Both the position numbers and the translations under genes were made by a program. From NCBI RefSeq assembly GCF_000372725.1, contig NW_005201004.1, positions 32,077-96,076 on the forward strand: a stretch of DNA of 64,000 bases. Reading direction: 5' to 3'. Shown here in pieces: positions 1-12,243 of this stretch. Every line of letters starts with the position of its first letter. Positions within the stretch are counted from its first letter, which is position 1. The notes beneath the pieces were generated by a model. That model was not told where the DNA came from. It saw only the letters and a program-made list of their open reading frames with translations, and made no database searches. The DNA comes from Emiliania huxleyi CCMP1516 (taxonomy: Eukaryota; Haptophyta; Isochrysidales; Noelaerhabdaceae).

Positions 1-987
1 GGGGGGAGACGAGGGTTGGAGGGAGGGACCCGAAGGCACGGCGCCCGCAGCCGCACAGGCGCAGCCGCAGGACGCAGGTGCCGCGCCGCGGCGCCGCGGG
101 CCGGGCGGCGCAGCGGCCACCGGCCAGCGCTCGCTCGGCACCACAGAGTCTCCGCACGCTTGGCAGACCACACCGCACCAGCGCGGGACCGGGAGCCGGG
201 ACGCGGGAGGGACGCACCAGCCACCACCCACGCCACCACGATATCCACGTCGCACGTCCACGTGCACATCCCCCCCCCACTGAGTCCGCGCCACTGCCCA
301 CACACGACTCAGCACTCACACGTCCACACCGCGGGTCCGCGCAGAGGCCAGAGCCAGAGGCCAGGATACCGTCACATTTACTCCGCTGTGGTCTGTGCAC
401 ACGGCACAGGCCACAACTACACACGCTAAGACCTGATAGCGGACTCTCGGTCTCGCGCGTCGCGGCCACGCACGGCCTCTGCCGACTGCCCTGGCTCCGC
501 TCGCGAAAGTAACCGAAAGCTCGGGAGCGGCCGCACACTGCTCGGTACCCCCCCTGCACATCTAAAGCCATGGCCGACCCCCCCCCCCCCCAGCAGCAGC
601 GCTCTGCCTGTGGGGGGTGCTGGCATCTCTGTACAGACAGCAGTTGTAAGTAGCATGTGTTCCAGTGGCGAGAATTTATGGTCGACACCAAAATCAGTGG
701 TCTCACCGGCGCGGGCCCTCCTACTGCCAACCGGGCTCGAAGGCGCGGTGAACACAACCGCCTCGAGCGTACGCTCAAACACGAGCCGAGGGTGGAGGGG
801 GGGCGGCGGCGAAAAAGCCGGGAGAACTTGGTCCGTTCGCTCTGCTGCTGGGGGGGTTGGGACCCCCCCCCCCCCAGCAGCAGCGCTCTGCTGCCTCTCT
901 TTTGCGCCGTCGGCCTGGGTCGGCGCGGATCCACAGACTGGACACTGGACTGTATTGGAGTCTCATTACTTATGGCTCACCGCATGC
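1..987. other. Low-complexity stretch, no gene seen
   Basis: I see no convincing coding sequence here; the open frames have no consistent codon bias or recognisable motif. A C-run followed by AGCAGCAGCGCTCTGC occurs twice in direct orientation, at about 577-607 and 862-891. The second copy also faces a complementary CTGCTGCTGGGGGGG at about 842-856, so a G/C-rich hairpin could form at 840-890. This lies just past the 3' end of the minus-strand phosphatase gene. Confidence 0.5.
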
Positions 988-2103
988 TCATGCAATACGC
1001 GAAGCACACACCCGTCGGCTGCCGTTCCCGTTGCGGTAGATGGCGACTGAGAACACGCGCACCTCGCCGTTGGCGCACTCGGAGGCATCGGGCCTGCCCA
1101 ACGGCCCACGCTCGAGCTCGGCCAGGAATGCCTTGTGTGACACCAGCGCAACCGCGTGGTGGTTCAGGCCGTGCTCCTCAAGCAGGTCCAGCACCTGTGC
1201 AGCCCGCCCCCTGAGCATGACGCGGTTCTCGAGCGCTCGGCTTGGTGGGGCGGAGCTGCTGTTGCCCTGGCTCTCTTCGTCACAGACCCCGAAGCTGTCT
1301 ACGCCATGTAGGGCCATTAGCCCCAGAGTGGAAGCTGCCTGGGGCAGCGGGCGGCGCCCGCCACCCTGCTTTCTGCCTATGCGAGTGTCGAGTTCGCTCG
1401 CTGCTGCCTCCGCATCGCTAGCCATCCCAATGAGCCGTGGCCAGGTCGAGTTGCGCCTCATCGGCCCGACACTCTTGCTCGTCGCCGCGCTGCCGTCATG
1501 CTCCACAATCTCAGACATATCGAACATGGAGAAGGTGTCTCGAATCACGAGGGTCGAGGCGCGCGAGCGACTGTCGCAGGCCAGCCCCGTTCGGCGTTCG
1601 GCCAGCACCTCGCGCACGGTGACATTCTCGTGCGCAGGGAACACGAGCGCGGCAGTCTGCATCGCGCGCTGGAGTGGCGAGACCAGGACGCAGCTCGGTG
1701 GGAGGAAACCGGCGTGAACCAGGTCCGCAATCCGCTCCCTGGACACAGCCAAACTCTCCCTCCCGGCTACGGAGAGCGGCGGGTCCGCCTCCTGCGCATA
1801 CAGAACAGCCTCTCGAGCCGCCTTTTGCGCCAATACCACCTCGTGGCTGTTGGGGTGGTGCCCAGCTTCGAGAAGCGTCTTTCGGGCAGTCTCTTTGGCC
1901 TGCTTCTCCTTGACATTGTGCTCTGCTTCGCCGTGCCTGATGATGAAAACCGTCAGCTGCGCCTTCAAGCTCCACTGCGCCCGCCCGCCTGCGCTGAGGC
2001 GGCTGCTGCCCGCATCGCTCGGTCGGAGAGAGCCGTCGCTGGAGCGCCTCACATCACTGGTGCCTGGCAGGAGGACGCGTCGCAGAGATCCATTAGCTGC
2101 CAT
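988..2103 (-). CDS. Histidine phosphatase superfamily protein (phosphoglycerate mutase-like)
   Basis: A single-exon 371-residue ORF. Near residue 56 it has the RHGE signature, in FIIRHGEAEHN, which holds the catalytic histidine and arginine of the histidine phosphatase fold. SPLQRAMQTA at about 142-151 is the second conserved arginine block, and VSHKAFL near residue 327 supplies the second active-site histidine. Together these define the branch 2-type mutase/phosphatase pocket, so the protein probably removes a phosphate from a small molecule or protein. The substrate cannot be told. An insert at about 170-300 rich in Ser, Arg and Ala separates the core motifs. The first 45 residues are Ser/Arg-rich and could be a targeting or disordered leader. 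The start is the ATG at 2103; no intron is needed. Confidence 0.8.
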   Translation of the reverse strand: MAANGSLRRVLLPGTSDVRRSSDGSLRPSDAGSSRLSAGGRAQWSLKAQLTVFIIRHGEAEHNVKEKQAKETARKTLLEAGHHPNSHEVVLAQKAAREAVLYAQEADPPLSVAGRESLAVSRERIADLVHAGFLPPSCVLVSPLQRAMQTAALVFPAHENVTVREVLAERRTGLACDSRSRASTLVIRDTFSMFDMSEIVEHDGSAATSKSVGPMRRNSTWPRLIGMASDAEAAASELDTRIGRKQGGGRRPLPQAASTLGLMALHGVDSFGVCDEESQGNSSSAPPSRALENRVMLRGRAAQVLDLLEEHGLNHHAVALVSHKAFLAELERGPLGRPDASECANGEVRVFSVAIYRNGNGSRRVCASRIA

Positions 2104-2835
2104 TAGTCCGGGGGACGGCCGTCATCGGCTATCTATGTTTCACAAGAAGACTCTGCCAAAACGCGGGACTGTCAGCAAGAAAGTCAAGGCATTTCTTCTG
2201 TGTTTGACTTCTTACTAGTTAACAAGGTTAAGGATCATGAACGATGAAGGTCTCTGGCGAGGCGTGAATGTCTGAATGTAGGTAGGTAGGTAGGTGGGTG
2301 TTACCTCACACACACGGACGGTCTATTGCAGAGACAAGGAGGGCCCACAGCACACACACCAAGAGTACATGCGCTGCACTGGACATCAGAGGGCCAAGGA
2401 TTGGATCAAGCAGTGGGAAGGGACTCGAGGTGACGCGCGAGCAGAAACCTACACCTCCACGCGCTCCGCACCGCCGCGCCGATCTTCGCGCGGGCGGCGC
2501 GCATGCGCACCCAGGCCGCTCGCGCGCCGTCGCGCAGAGTCGCGCGTTGCAGTTGCACCGTCAGCACGCCGCGCACGCCTCCTCAGAGGCCTTGCCCACA
2601 CCTCTCCGGATGTTGCGAGGACGCCACCCGGCATGGCCGGTCCTGTCGTGGCATCTGCCGCGGTGTATACACAAAACTCACGACAGGCTGTTTTTGGGTT
2701 TGCCGCGGCATGGAACCGCGTGACAAGCGGGCAAGTGCATACCGCCCCCCCGTCTCCCCGCCCCGGCCTCTTATGGCCTTGCATACAGTCTCTGTGCGCC
2801 TCCTCCCCTCCCCTTCCCCTTCCCCGCCTCGCCAG
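2104..2835. other. Intergenic, no gene seen
   Basis: This gap lies between the 5' end of the phosphatase gene and the 3' end of the zinc-ribbon gene, both on the minus strand. It contains a short GTAG tetranucleotide run near 2277-2296. The long plus-strand frames that start here are antisense to the downstream gene and show no domain. Confidence 0.4.
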
Positions 2836-5800
2836 CTACGTAGTCGCCGCGCCGGATGTCGCTCGCGTGCTGCCGCCGGCGGGGAAAGTTGGTGCACCGA
2901 CCATATCGGAGAGCGCAAACGCAGCGTTCACCGATGCGGTCCTGCGAATGTCGACGCCGGCCACGCCGGCGCCGCCGCCCGACCCCTCACCAGCGCCGCC
3001 CCCGCTGCCGTCGCCGCCTGCCTCTCCGTGGCCCGCATCCGCGACACCGTTGGAGAAGCCCGAGGTCAGGCCCTCGGACAGAGTCAGCGCCGCCGCCACC
3101 GAGACAGTCCTCCTGAAGAGGCCTTCCGTCGGCGGAGCGGGCGAAACTTGCGGCGCGTCGGCGGCGGCGCCATCGGCCGCCTCCTCTCCCTCCCCCTCCA
3201 ACCCGTCCGCGTCGCTGGACGCTTCCGACTGAGCCGCCGAGTCGGCATCGCTCCCGCTCCTGCTGCCGTTGCAGTTTGCGCGGGCGTGCGAACCGCACGA
3301 CAGCGCGGTGGCGGCGAGCGCCTCTGTGGCATCGCGCGCGGTGTCCGAGCCCGCGAGCGGCGGTGCCTCGCCGGGCGGGTAGCCCCCGCCAGGGGCCCCG
3401 CCTCCTTCGCTCGCCACAGCCCCGCCCGGCAGCGACGCCCCATCGGGCGGCGGGCCCTCCTCGTCTGCCGTCGTGCCGCACGCAGAGAACTGCAAGCTCC
3501 AGCTCGACCCTCTGCGGCGCGACTCCTTCTCGTTGGGAAGCAGCACGTTGGCGGCCGAGTCCTGGTTCCCCGACGGGTTGAAGTCGGCGAGCTGCTTGAG
3601 CAGCCGCTTGGCAGACGTGTTTGGCATCCGCGCGGCCAGCTGCAGGTGCGCTCCGTCCGCCTCCTCCGCCGACCGCTTCTGCCGCTCGCGCCGCGCCAGC
3701 CGCGCCGCCTTGCTCTCCGCCGCCGCAGCCTTGCTCGCCGCCTCGCTGCCCGCGGCGTCGGCCGCAGGATCGCTTCCCCCGCCGCCCGCCGCCTCGGAAG
3801 CCTTGCTGCTGCCGCCCTTGCTGCTACCGCCCTTGCTGCTGCCGCCGCCGCCCTGCTTGGGCCGCTTGTCCCGCGACGGCGCGCTGGCCGGCGCGGAGCG
3901 GCGGCGGCGCGAATCCTCCCCGCCGCTCCGCGCGCGCCGCCGCTTCCGGTCCTTGCGCCCGCCCGAGCCGCCCGAGCCACCCGGCGCCCTCGCGCCGCCT
4001 TGGCCCCTCCCGCGCGGCAGCGCCGACATCTGGCCGAGCAGCGCCGCCGAGCTGCCGAGGAGGTCGCGCTCCGCCTCCGCTGCGGCGACGGCGGCGAGGC
4101 GCAGCCCCTCCGCCGACCTGCCCGGCGCGCCGAGCCCGTCGCCGCCGCGCACGCCCGAGGAGAGACCGAACGGCTCCGATGGCGTCCCTGCGCCGCCCGC
4201 CGCCGGCAAGGACCGCTCGGCGGCGATGTTCGGCGCTGCGGCGTGGCACGCGAGCGCCATCTGGTAGAGGAGCTGCTGCTGCGCGAGCTGCTTGAGCTCG
4301 AGCTGCCTGCGCGGGTCCGCCGCCAGCTCCGGGTTGGAGGAGACCTCCTCCGCCATCTGGCGCGCGAGGGTCTGCGCGAGCAGCCGCTGCGCAGCCTTCT
4401 CCTGCATCACGAGGATCTGCGACTCGAGGGGCAGCTGCCCAAAAGCGCGCGTCGAGATGTCGCCGTTGGGACCCGCAACCTCGCTGTCGGCGTCCACCTG
4501 CGGCTCCAGCTCGGCGTACACCTCGCCGCCGCTCCCGCCTCCGCCGCCGTGCGTCCGCAGCTGCGCCGTCTGCTTGACGCAAAACTTTGCCGAGCAGAAG
4601 GAGCAAGCGAGGGCGAGCATGTCGTTGCTGGTCGTGCAAGAGGGACACACCTGCGGATAGGGCGGCACGGCGACGGGGTCGGCCGTTGTGGGGAGGGGCG
4701 GGGAGGGGCGGGTCGCGGCGGGTCGCGGCGGGTCGCGGCGCGGCGGGGCGGGGCGGGGAGGCGCGGGCGGGGAGGGGCGGGGAGGGGCGGGGAGGGGCGG
4801 AGAGGGGCGGGGAGGGGCGGGGAGGGGCGGGCGGCACCTTCTTGCCTCGCGGCCGGGGTGGGGCCCACGACGACACACGCGCGACTCCCTTGCGGGCCGT
4901 CGGCGGGCGGCCCTCCGCCGCCTCTCCCTCGTCCTCCTTGTCCGACCCGACGCTCGAGCCGGGCCGGGGCACCGGACCCGCGAGCGAGACGGACGCCGCG
5001 TCGCCCAGGAAGTCGCCGGTGATTCCGTCGCCGCCGACGATGTCGAGGTCCTCGTCGCGCATGCCGTCGCGGACCGCCCGCAGCGGCGGCAGGTCGAGGG
5101 AGCCTACAGCGAGAGGGTCTCCGCGCCTCGGGGAGGCGAGCCGCACCGCCCGAGCCGCGAGAGAGCGGCGCTCGCCCGACGAGAGCGCGGCGCGGCGGGA
5201 GCCACCCTTCTTCTGCTTGAGAACGAACCGCGTCCCGCACGCGCAGCAGTGCTGTCGCGCCGTAGGGTTGAGGGCGCCGCACGCCTCGCACTTCTTGCGC
5301 GGCGGCACCTTCGGCGCTGCGCGGTGCACCCGCTCCTTGTTCGTCGCGGAGAGGGCGCCGCACAGCAGAAGCCGCTCCGCCACTGACAGAGTGCCGTTGC
5401 CAGACCCGGCGGCGCTCAGCGCGGCGAGGGCGGTGGCGGACGGGCCTGAGACGCGGGGCGGGCCTCGGGTCAAGAGGGGGGGGGGGGGGGGGGGGCCCCC
5501 GTGTTTCCCGGGCAAACCCCCCCCCGGGGCCAAGAAACCCCGCCCAAACCCCCGTCCGCTCGGGAAATGCCTGTTGCCCCCTTTTCGGGCCGGGGGGCCG
5601 GCCGGCGCTGCTGCTGCTCGCGGCAGCGGCCGGCGCGGCGGTCGGCGCGCACGAGGCGGCAGCGCACGTGGCGGACGCCGGGGCGTCCGCCACCGCAGCA
5701 GCGATCGCCTTGGCGGCGGCCGCGGGGGACGCGGCGGCCAAAGCGCTGCAGCCGCAGCCGCTGGGCGCTGCGCAGGCCATCGCAGAGCTCCTCGCCATGG

Positions 5801-7203
5801 CCGCGGCTGCGGCGGCGTGCAGCGGCTCCGCGGGCATCACGGGCATCGCGGGCATCGAGGGCATCGCGGGCGCCGCCGCCGCCGCCTTGGACGATGACGC
5901 CCCGCCGGCCGAGCTCGACTGCTGCGGAGCGAGAGCCGCCTTTGAGGCCCCGGCCGTGGCAGCAACCGGCGGGGCGGCGGCTGCCTGGTGCTGGCCTGCC
6001 TGGTGCTGGCCTGCCTGTTGCTCGATGGACTGGCGGATGCGATCCAGCTCCGTCAGCGCATCGCGCACGCCCGTCCCCGCCGGCGCGCCCCGCTCCTTGG
6101 CGCTGTCGCCCAGGAAGGGAGGAGGGAGCGGCGGCAGCGGTGCCCACTCCTCGGCTGCCGCCGGAACGCCAGCCTCGTGCTCCTGCGGGGCGCGGGGCTC
6201 ACAGCTCAGAGACGGGAGGGGAGGGGAGGGCGCCGTGTTGCGAGTGGCACGAGCGGCGCGAGAGGGCCGCTTCCGCCCCGCCCCTTTCCGGGCCCTCCTC
6301 CTCTGTCTCCTCTGTCTCCTCCTCCCCCGGTCCCGGTGCGCGGTGCCCTCTCCCCTCCCCTCCTCCCGGCGCCGGCCGCCTGCGCGAGCAGCTCCAGCGC
6401 GGCGTTGCTCAGCTCCGAAAGGACGGCCTGCGCGAGACGGGACGGAGGTCGGAGGCGGTCGGAGGAGCGGCTCGGGGGGCGGGCGTGGGCGGGCGGGTGT
6501 GTCCGGCAAGGCAGGCGGCCTGCTGCATCTCTCCGCGCGAAGAGTCGATCGAGTCGCAGCCGGACACGGCCTGCGGAGGGCAGGGGAGGGTGGGCGCCGG
6601 GTGGGGGAGAGGCACCGGGGCGCGCGCCGGCGCGGGCGGCGCCTCTCCGAGCGCCGACCGCATCGGCGGCGAGAGCGGCGCGAGCCCGAGCGACGATGCG
6701 GCGGTCATGGCAGTGCCGTCCCAGCCGAGCGCTGCTCCGAGCTGGGAGGAGATCTGGTGCCATTCCGAGGAGGAGGTGCCGGCCCCGGCGGACATGGCGG
6801 GCGAGGGTGGCTGCGGCGGCAGCGGCGCCTTGCCTCGTAAGCTCGTCGCGTCCGATGCGGCGCCGCCGCCCGCCGCCGCCGCCGCCGTCGCTGTCGCGGA
6901 AGCGGCCGGCGTGGCGGCGGGTGTGGCGGCGGCGGCAGGCGTATCGCCGCCGCCTTGCGCCTGGAGCAGCTGCTCGTGCGCCTCGGCCGCGTCCAAGCGA
7001 ACACCCATCTCGTCCGCCAGCGCAGCCTCAAAGCTGCATGAGCCCTCGGCTTTCGACGCACCCGCGCCGGTGCCGGCCGGTGCCGGCGGCGGCGGCGGCT
7101 CGAGCAATCTGCTCGGCGGCCGCGGCGGCTGCGGCGCGGGCCGCTGGGCAGCAGAGCTCCCACCGAGCATCCGCTCGATGGCGGGCGGCAGAGGGGCCGC
7201 CAT
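2836..7203 (-). CDS. Multi-exon protein with two zinc ribbons and a low-complexity tail
   Basis: Five exons on the minus strand fit one reading frame: 7203-6520, 6427-6380, 6182 to about 5500, 5445-4838 and 4650-2836. Exon 4 holds a zinc-ribbon-like pattern CEACG...CCACG; exon 5 opens with a second, VCPSC...CSFCSAKF. The exon 4/5 join is in phase 0 and brings the two ribbons close together. Exon 1 and exon 3 are Ala/Pro/Gln-rich. The C-terminal half is Ser/Gly/Lys-rich with basic patches, and near the end two copies of an RRT-x-SV-x-A-A motif precede LS, which look like basophilic kinase sites. The first two introns have GC donors. I do not recognise the family; a nuclear or RNA-linked role is a guess. 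The exon 3/4 join, across a run of about 23 Gs at 5477-5500, is the least certain part. Confidence 0.6.
4651..4837 (-). repeat. G-rich minisatellite filling an intron of the zinc-ribbon gene
   Basis: This 187-base intron begins AAG|GTGCCG and ends CCGCAG|GTGTG on the minus strand. On the plus strand it is a run of GGGGCGGGGA-type units from about 4690 to 4832, with an embedded GGGTCGCGGC triplicate. The plus strand has many closely spaced G4 runs and could form quadruplexes. In the transcript it would be C-rich. Confidence 0.75.
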
Positions 7204-7596
7204 GGCGGCGCACACTTGTGGAGACCTTCGGCAGGGGAGCTCTCAGGGCGCAGAAAAGACGCGTTGACCCCTCCACCTTGGTCGACGCCGGCAGGTTGAG
7301 CGTGCCCCTCGCCTCTCCCTGCTGCCACGGCAGGTGAGAGCGAATGGCGCGGTTCACGCCTCGCACAACAGAGAGAGAGAATGAGAGATGCGCTCTGACC
7401 CCTCCCTATCCCTCGTGTGGTGGCGGCGTGCCGTCCTCCCATCCCTCCCTTGGGTTGTCTGTTTTCTTTCTTTCTTTCTTTTCGTTTGCGCCGTTGTTTT
7501 TTTTTTTTTCTTTTTTTTACTGGGAACGTCCCTTTGAACGGCGCTTCACGTAAACGCACGAATATAGTGTGAAGTCAAGGTGCCTAGCGCCCTCAC
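7204..7596. other. Intergenic with dispersed pyrimidine-rich repeat
   Basis: No gene is seen. About 7415-7485 (TGGCGGCGTGCCGTCCTCCC then CTCCCTTGG and a TTTC run) is repeated, diverged, at about 62961-63037. A T-rich run follows at 7495-7520. The stretch lies upstream of the zinc-ribbon gene's start. Confidence 0.5.
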
Positions 7597-8148
7597 ATGG
7601 TCACAAAGACGAGGCAGGCTGGCGCTGGGCAGGGCTCGGCGGCACACGGCGGATGCTGTGCGTCACTGGGCCACAAATTTGGTTTCGGCGGCACCCTCGA
7701 CCAAACCTTGCTCAAGGTTCTTGGGTGCAAAGAGCGCGGCCACAAGTCACAGGGCCCGCTCGTCCATGCGACCGGCAAAGGCTGGGTCAAAGAGCACAAG
7801 GCTCAAGGGACAGTACTACGACGCTCGACGCGCTCCATGTCAAGAACGGAATCGTCAAAAAATGTCTCGTCGAAAGCCAGGGCGGCATTGCGCCGCCGAC
7901 CAAGACGCAAGAGAATCATCTTCAACTTCGCCAAAGAGGTCGGCAGCCCGAGCGCCGTCGACCGCACCGACTACGGCACAGCCTCCGGCAGCGCCCGGGG
8001 CTTTGTCCAGCACCACTCGCAACAGCTCTCGCGCGCCGCCGTCTGTGGCGACGCGCAAAACATCAACAACGCTGCTCGCAACATGCGTGTCGCGCACTCA
8101 TTCATGACCGGTCTCAATGTCCCACCCCCCTGCGCGCGGGCCTTCTAG
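7597..8148 (+). pseudogene. Decayed coding region of unknown family
   Basis: Codon use looks truly coding in places: at about 7913-8148 third positions are mostly G or C. No single frame carries the signal across the whole block. Residues that look continuous move from the frame beginning ATG at 7597 (GHKFGFGGTLDQ, GKGWVKEHKAQG) into another frame near 7810-7900 (LHVKNGIVKKCLVES) and back again. This suggests frameshifts or missed introns. No domain was recognised. It lies directly upstream of a dispersed repeat, so it may be a remnant carried by a mobile element. Confidence 0.35.
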
Positions 8149-8178
8149 GCCCGCGGGTAGTCTCACCCCATCCCCAGG

Positions 8179-8262
8179 GCCTCCAGGGCTCGCACCTCAA
8201 CCTCTCACAGACCAGCGCATAGCGCCATAGGACGTATTTTCTTGTCAATAACAAGGCTGTGA
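8179..8262 (+). repeat. Dispersed repeat D, copy 1
   Basis: The sequence running from GGGCTCGCACCTCAACCTCT to ATAACAAGGCTGTGAAT closely matches 26706-26780, about 85% identical by eye. In both places the repeat ends just upstream of a coding region (ankyrin gene here, carrier gene there). Read on the minus strand both copies encode similar peptides, HSLVI-[DE]-KKIRPMALC, so the repeat could be the end of a mobile-element ORF. Confidence 0.7.
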
Positions 8263-8948
8263 ATGCCCCGGAACAAGAAAGAAAGAAACATGCCTAAATC
8301 AACCCCAAACACTCGGCACGGCTCGCAGGAGATGGGCAACAAGAAGCCGGAGAAGAAGGACGCTGCGGAGAAGGCGGCTGAGCTCGCGGCCAAGGCTCAA
8401 AAGTACCTGGTCAAGGCCATCCAGGACGACAGCGTCAAGGCGATAGAGTCGGCTCTCAAGAAGGGCGCCGACCTGCTGTCCGCCGATGAGTACGGAAACA
8501 CGCCGCTCCACGTCGCGGCCATGTACGGCTCCTGCCACGCCATTGGCTATCTGCACGCGCACGGTGCCGACCTCTCCGCCCGAAACTTTGCCGGCTGCAA
8601 CCTCGTGCCTCCAAAGGAGGTCAGTGAGTTAGGTGGCGAGTTAGTCGATCAGTCAAGCCAACTCATGCCTGCACTCGCACGCAGGGCCGGACGCCGCTCG
8701 AGTCGGCGCAGAAAGTTGGCGAGCCGCGCGCCATCGAGATGCTCACCGCCCTGGCTGAGGGCCGGCCCTTTGACGTCGATGCGGCCGCCGAGGACTCTGA
8801 TGACGAGTTGCCGGGGGAGGAGGAGGCGGCCGCGTCTCCCGCAGCAGCAGCCACAGGGCAGGAGCAGGACTCTCCGGACGCCACAGCGTCGCAGCCACCG
8901 CAGGCGGCGATGGAGGCGCTGAGCGTCGTGGCGCCTGGCGCCGCGTAG
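8263..8948 (+). CDS. Small ankyrin-repeat protein
   Basis: Two exons, 8263-8619 and 8685-8948, are joined in phase 0 across a 65-base GT-AG intron (GAG|GTCAGT ... ACGCAG|GGC). The N-terminus is Lys-rich (KKPEKKDAAEKAAE). It is followed by two to three ankyrin repeats: a helix pair ending VKAIESALKKGADL, the canonical YGNTPLHVAAMYG, then HAHGADLSARN, and GRTPLESAQKVG after the intron. The tail is acidic (EDSDDELPGEEE) and Ala/Gln-rich. It is probably a protein-binding adaptor; partners are unknown. The ATG at 8290 (MPKSTP) is a good alternative start, because the ATG at 8263 abuts the dispersed repeat. Confidence 0.8.
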
Positions 8949-9542
8949 GGTGATAGGCCTCACTGATCTCCCAGCGGACGTGGAGTCGCCGGCCAACCTC
9001 GGCCGCGAGCCAGGCGGCGCTTGCGGTCGACCTGATGCGGCGGTTGGTGATTGGTTCTGCTCCTGGGCGATGAGATGCATTGCATCCCTGCACCGGCCCG
9101 CTCGACGACGCGAGAGTGCGGGAGAGCTCAGAGTGCGCGCGCGTGTGTGGCCGGCGGCCCACCGGCACCGCTGCGGGGCAGCGCGCGGGGCCCCACCGTG
9201 TCCACGTACCCCCCGACGGTCGGGTCGGGTCCCGTGGAGCGCGGTCGGCGTCGTGCGCACTGGCACGCGGCTGCGTGCCGTTTAACTCTCTCTGGGGATC
9301 TCGCTCACACGTTCTATCAGATCTCACGAGACAAAAAAAACGTCACAGGGGACGGCAAACCGATGACGCAGCTGGCCCGCGCGCTACTTGCTACAGGGGA
9401 GGCGGATCCGATTGAAGTGCGCGGCTAACACGCATTGGGCTCTGTGTCGCCGGGTGCTGTGTCGCCGCGCACGTCGCGGTCATTCGCCTGTCCCATTCGC
9501 GAGGTCGCACAGCCTCACGCCCACGGCCGGCGCGCCGATCTC
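8949..9542. other. Intergenic, no gene seen
   Basis: This stretch separates the 3' ends of two convergent genes, the ankyrin gene on plus and the plastid-protein gene on minus. Open frames present are Arg-rich GC shadows without motifs. Confidence 0.4.
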
Positions 9543-10502
9543 TTACCGGCCCGACTGGTAGTACTCCTTGTTGGAGCCCACGTTGCCAACCTTCTTGCGG
9601 ATGTAGTCGTCGAGGAAGAAGGTGCCCTTCGCCTATGGGACGTGTGTCGGACGCGTCAAACGGACGCCCCAAACATGGTCCACAGGAAGTTGTGCCCTGC
9701 GCCTTCATCTTCTTGGTCTTGGCCGCCTCGGCCTTCATGTTGAGCTTCTGGTTGGCAGCCATCTCCGCGCGCTCCGCCGCAAGGTACTTTGGGTTGATGT
9801 TGCCTGTGGCCGGCGCGGGGCGGCGTCAGCGGCGAGTGCAGCGTAGGGGAACGGCTCGTTTGGCGAACGCGGCCCTTGCGGCGCCAGCTGCGGCGGCGAG
9901 GAGAGAGGGGAGGGGCGGGGCGGGGGCATCGGCGCGCCGTTGGGCAGGAAGATTGGCATGCCGTACTTGGACTTGCCCTCCGTCTTTTGGAACCTCTGCA
10001 GGAAGGAGCCAAAGCCACTGGCCTGCTTCTGGATGTTCTTGGTCGAGGGGTAGTTGGAGCCTGGCGAGAGCGGCTTGGCCTTCTGGGTGACCTGCGGCCG
10101 GGGAGAGGTGCGCCTCTGAGCCGAGCCACCCCCGCCGCCGGCCTCTCTTTGGGTGGTGCGCGCGCAGCCAGCAGCCAAACGGACGGCGAGGGCAGCGGCG
10201 GCGGCGGCGGCGGTTTATGTTTGGTGGGCCAAGGCGACGGTGCTGGCCGCGGGCCCGGCAGGTGCGGTGGCGGAAGCAGCGGCGAGGGCGGACGGCGGCG
10301 TGTCGGAGGACGGGCGATGGCTGCGGAGCGGCCCACAGCTAGGATGCACAGAGAGCGCGCGCAGGGCGCGGCTGCGTCAGCGCGCCTTGGGCCGCTGCTG
10401 CATGGTGACGGCGGACTGCGCACCGCCGACGGGCACCGCGCTGGGCGGCACGAAGGCCGACGCGGCCGCGAGGCAGGTGGCGAGGAGCAGCGAGCGCATC
10501 AT
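9543..10502 (-). CDS. Plastid-targeted 153-residue protein, four exons with three GC-AG introns
   Basis: Exons are 10502-10386, 10091-9938, 9803-9703 and 9632-9543. Lengths 117, 154, 101 and 90 join in frame to 153 codons plus stop. Residues 1-16 form a signal peptide (MMRSLLLATCLAAASA), followed by FVPP, the phenylalanine motif at the signal/transit boundary of proteins sent to secondary red plastids. The mature part is small and basic, with PIFLPNGNINPKYLAAERAE in its middle and FFLDDYIRKKVG near the end. I cannot name the family; conserved plastid or thylakoid-associated is the best guess. All three donors are GC (AAG|GCGCGC, ACG|GCGCGC, AAG|GCGCAG), and the acceptors are CCGCAG, CCACAG and CCATAG. 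With these joins the reading frame is unbroken, which argues strongly for GC-AG splicing. Confidence 0.8.

Positions 10503-12243
<1,741 letters not shown>

Noticed and set aside
2503..5022. 839-codon plus-strand ORF
   Set aside because: It is antisense to the zinc-ribbon gene, is Arg/Ala-rich as expected from GC-rich DNA, has no motif, and crosses the G-rich intron.
5477..5500. Poly-G run as a functional element
   Set aside because: Similar runs occur at 11645, 11678, 52747 and 55855; they are more likely slippage-prone tracts or sequencing-uncertain homopolymers than defined sites.
4407..6509. 700-codon minus-strand ORF
   Set aside because: Only its N-terminal part (exon 3 of the zinc-ribbon gene) is coding; downstream it is a wrong-frame reading through a poly-G run and the next exon.
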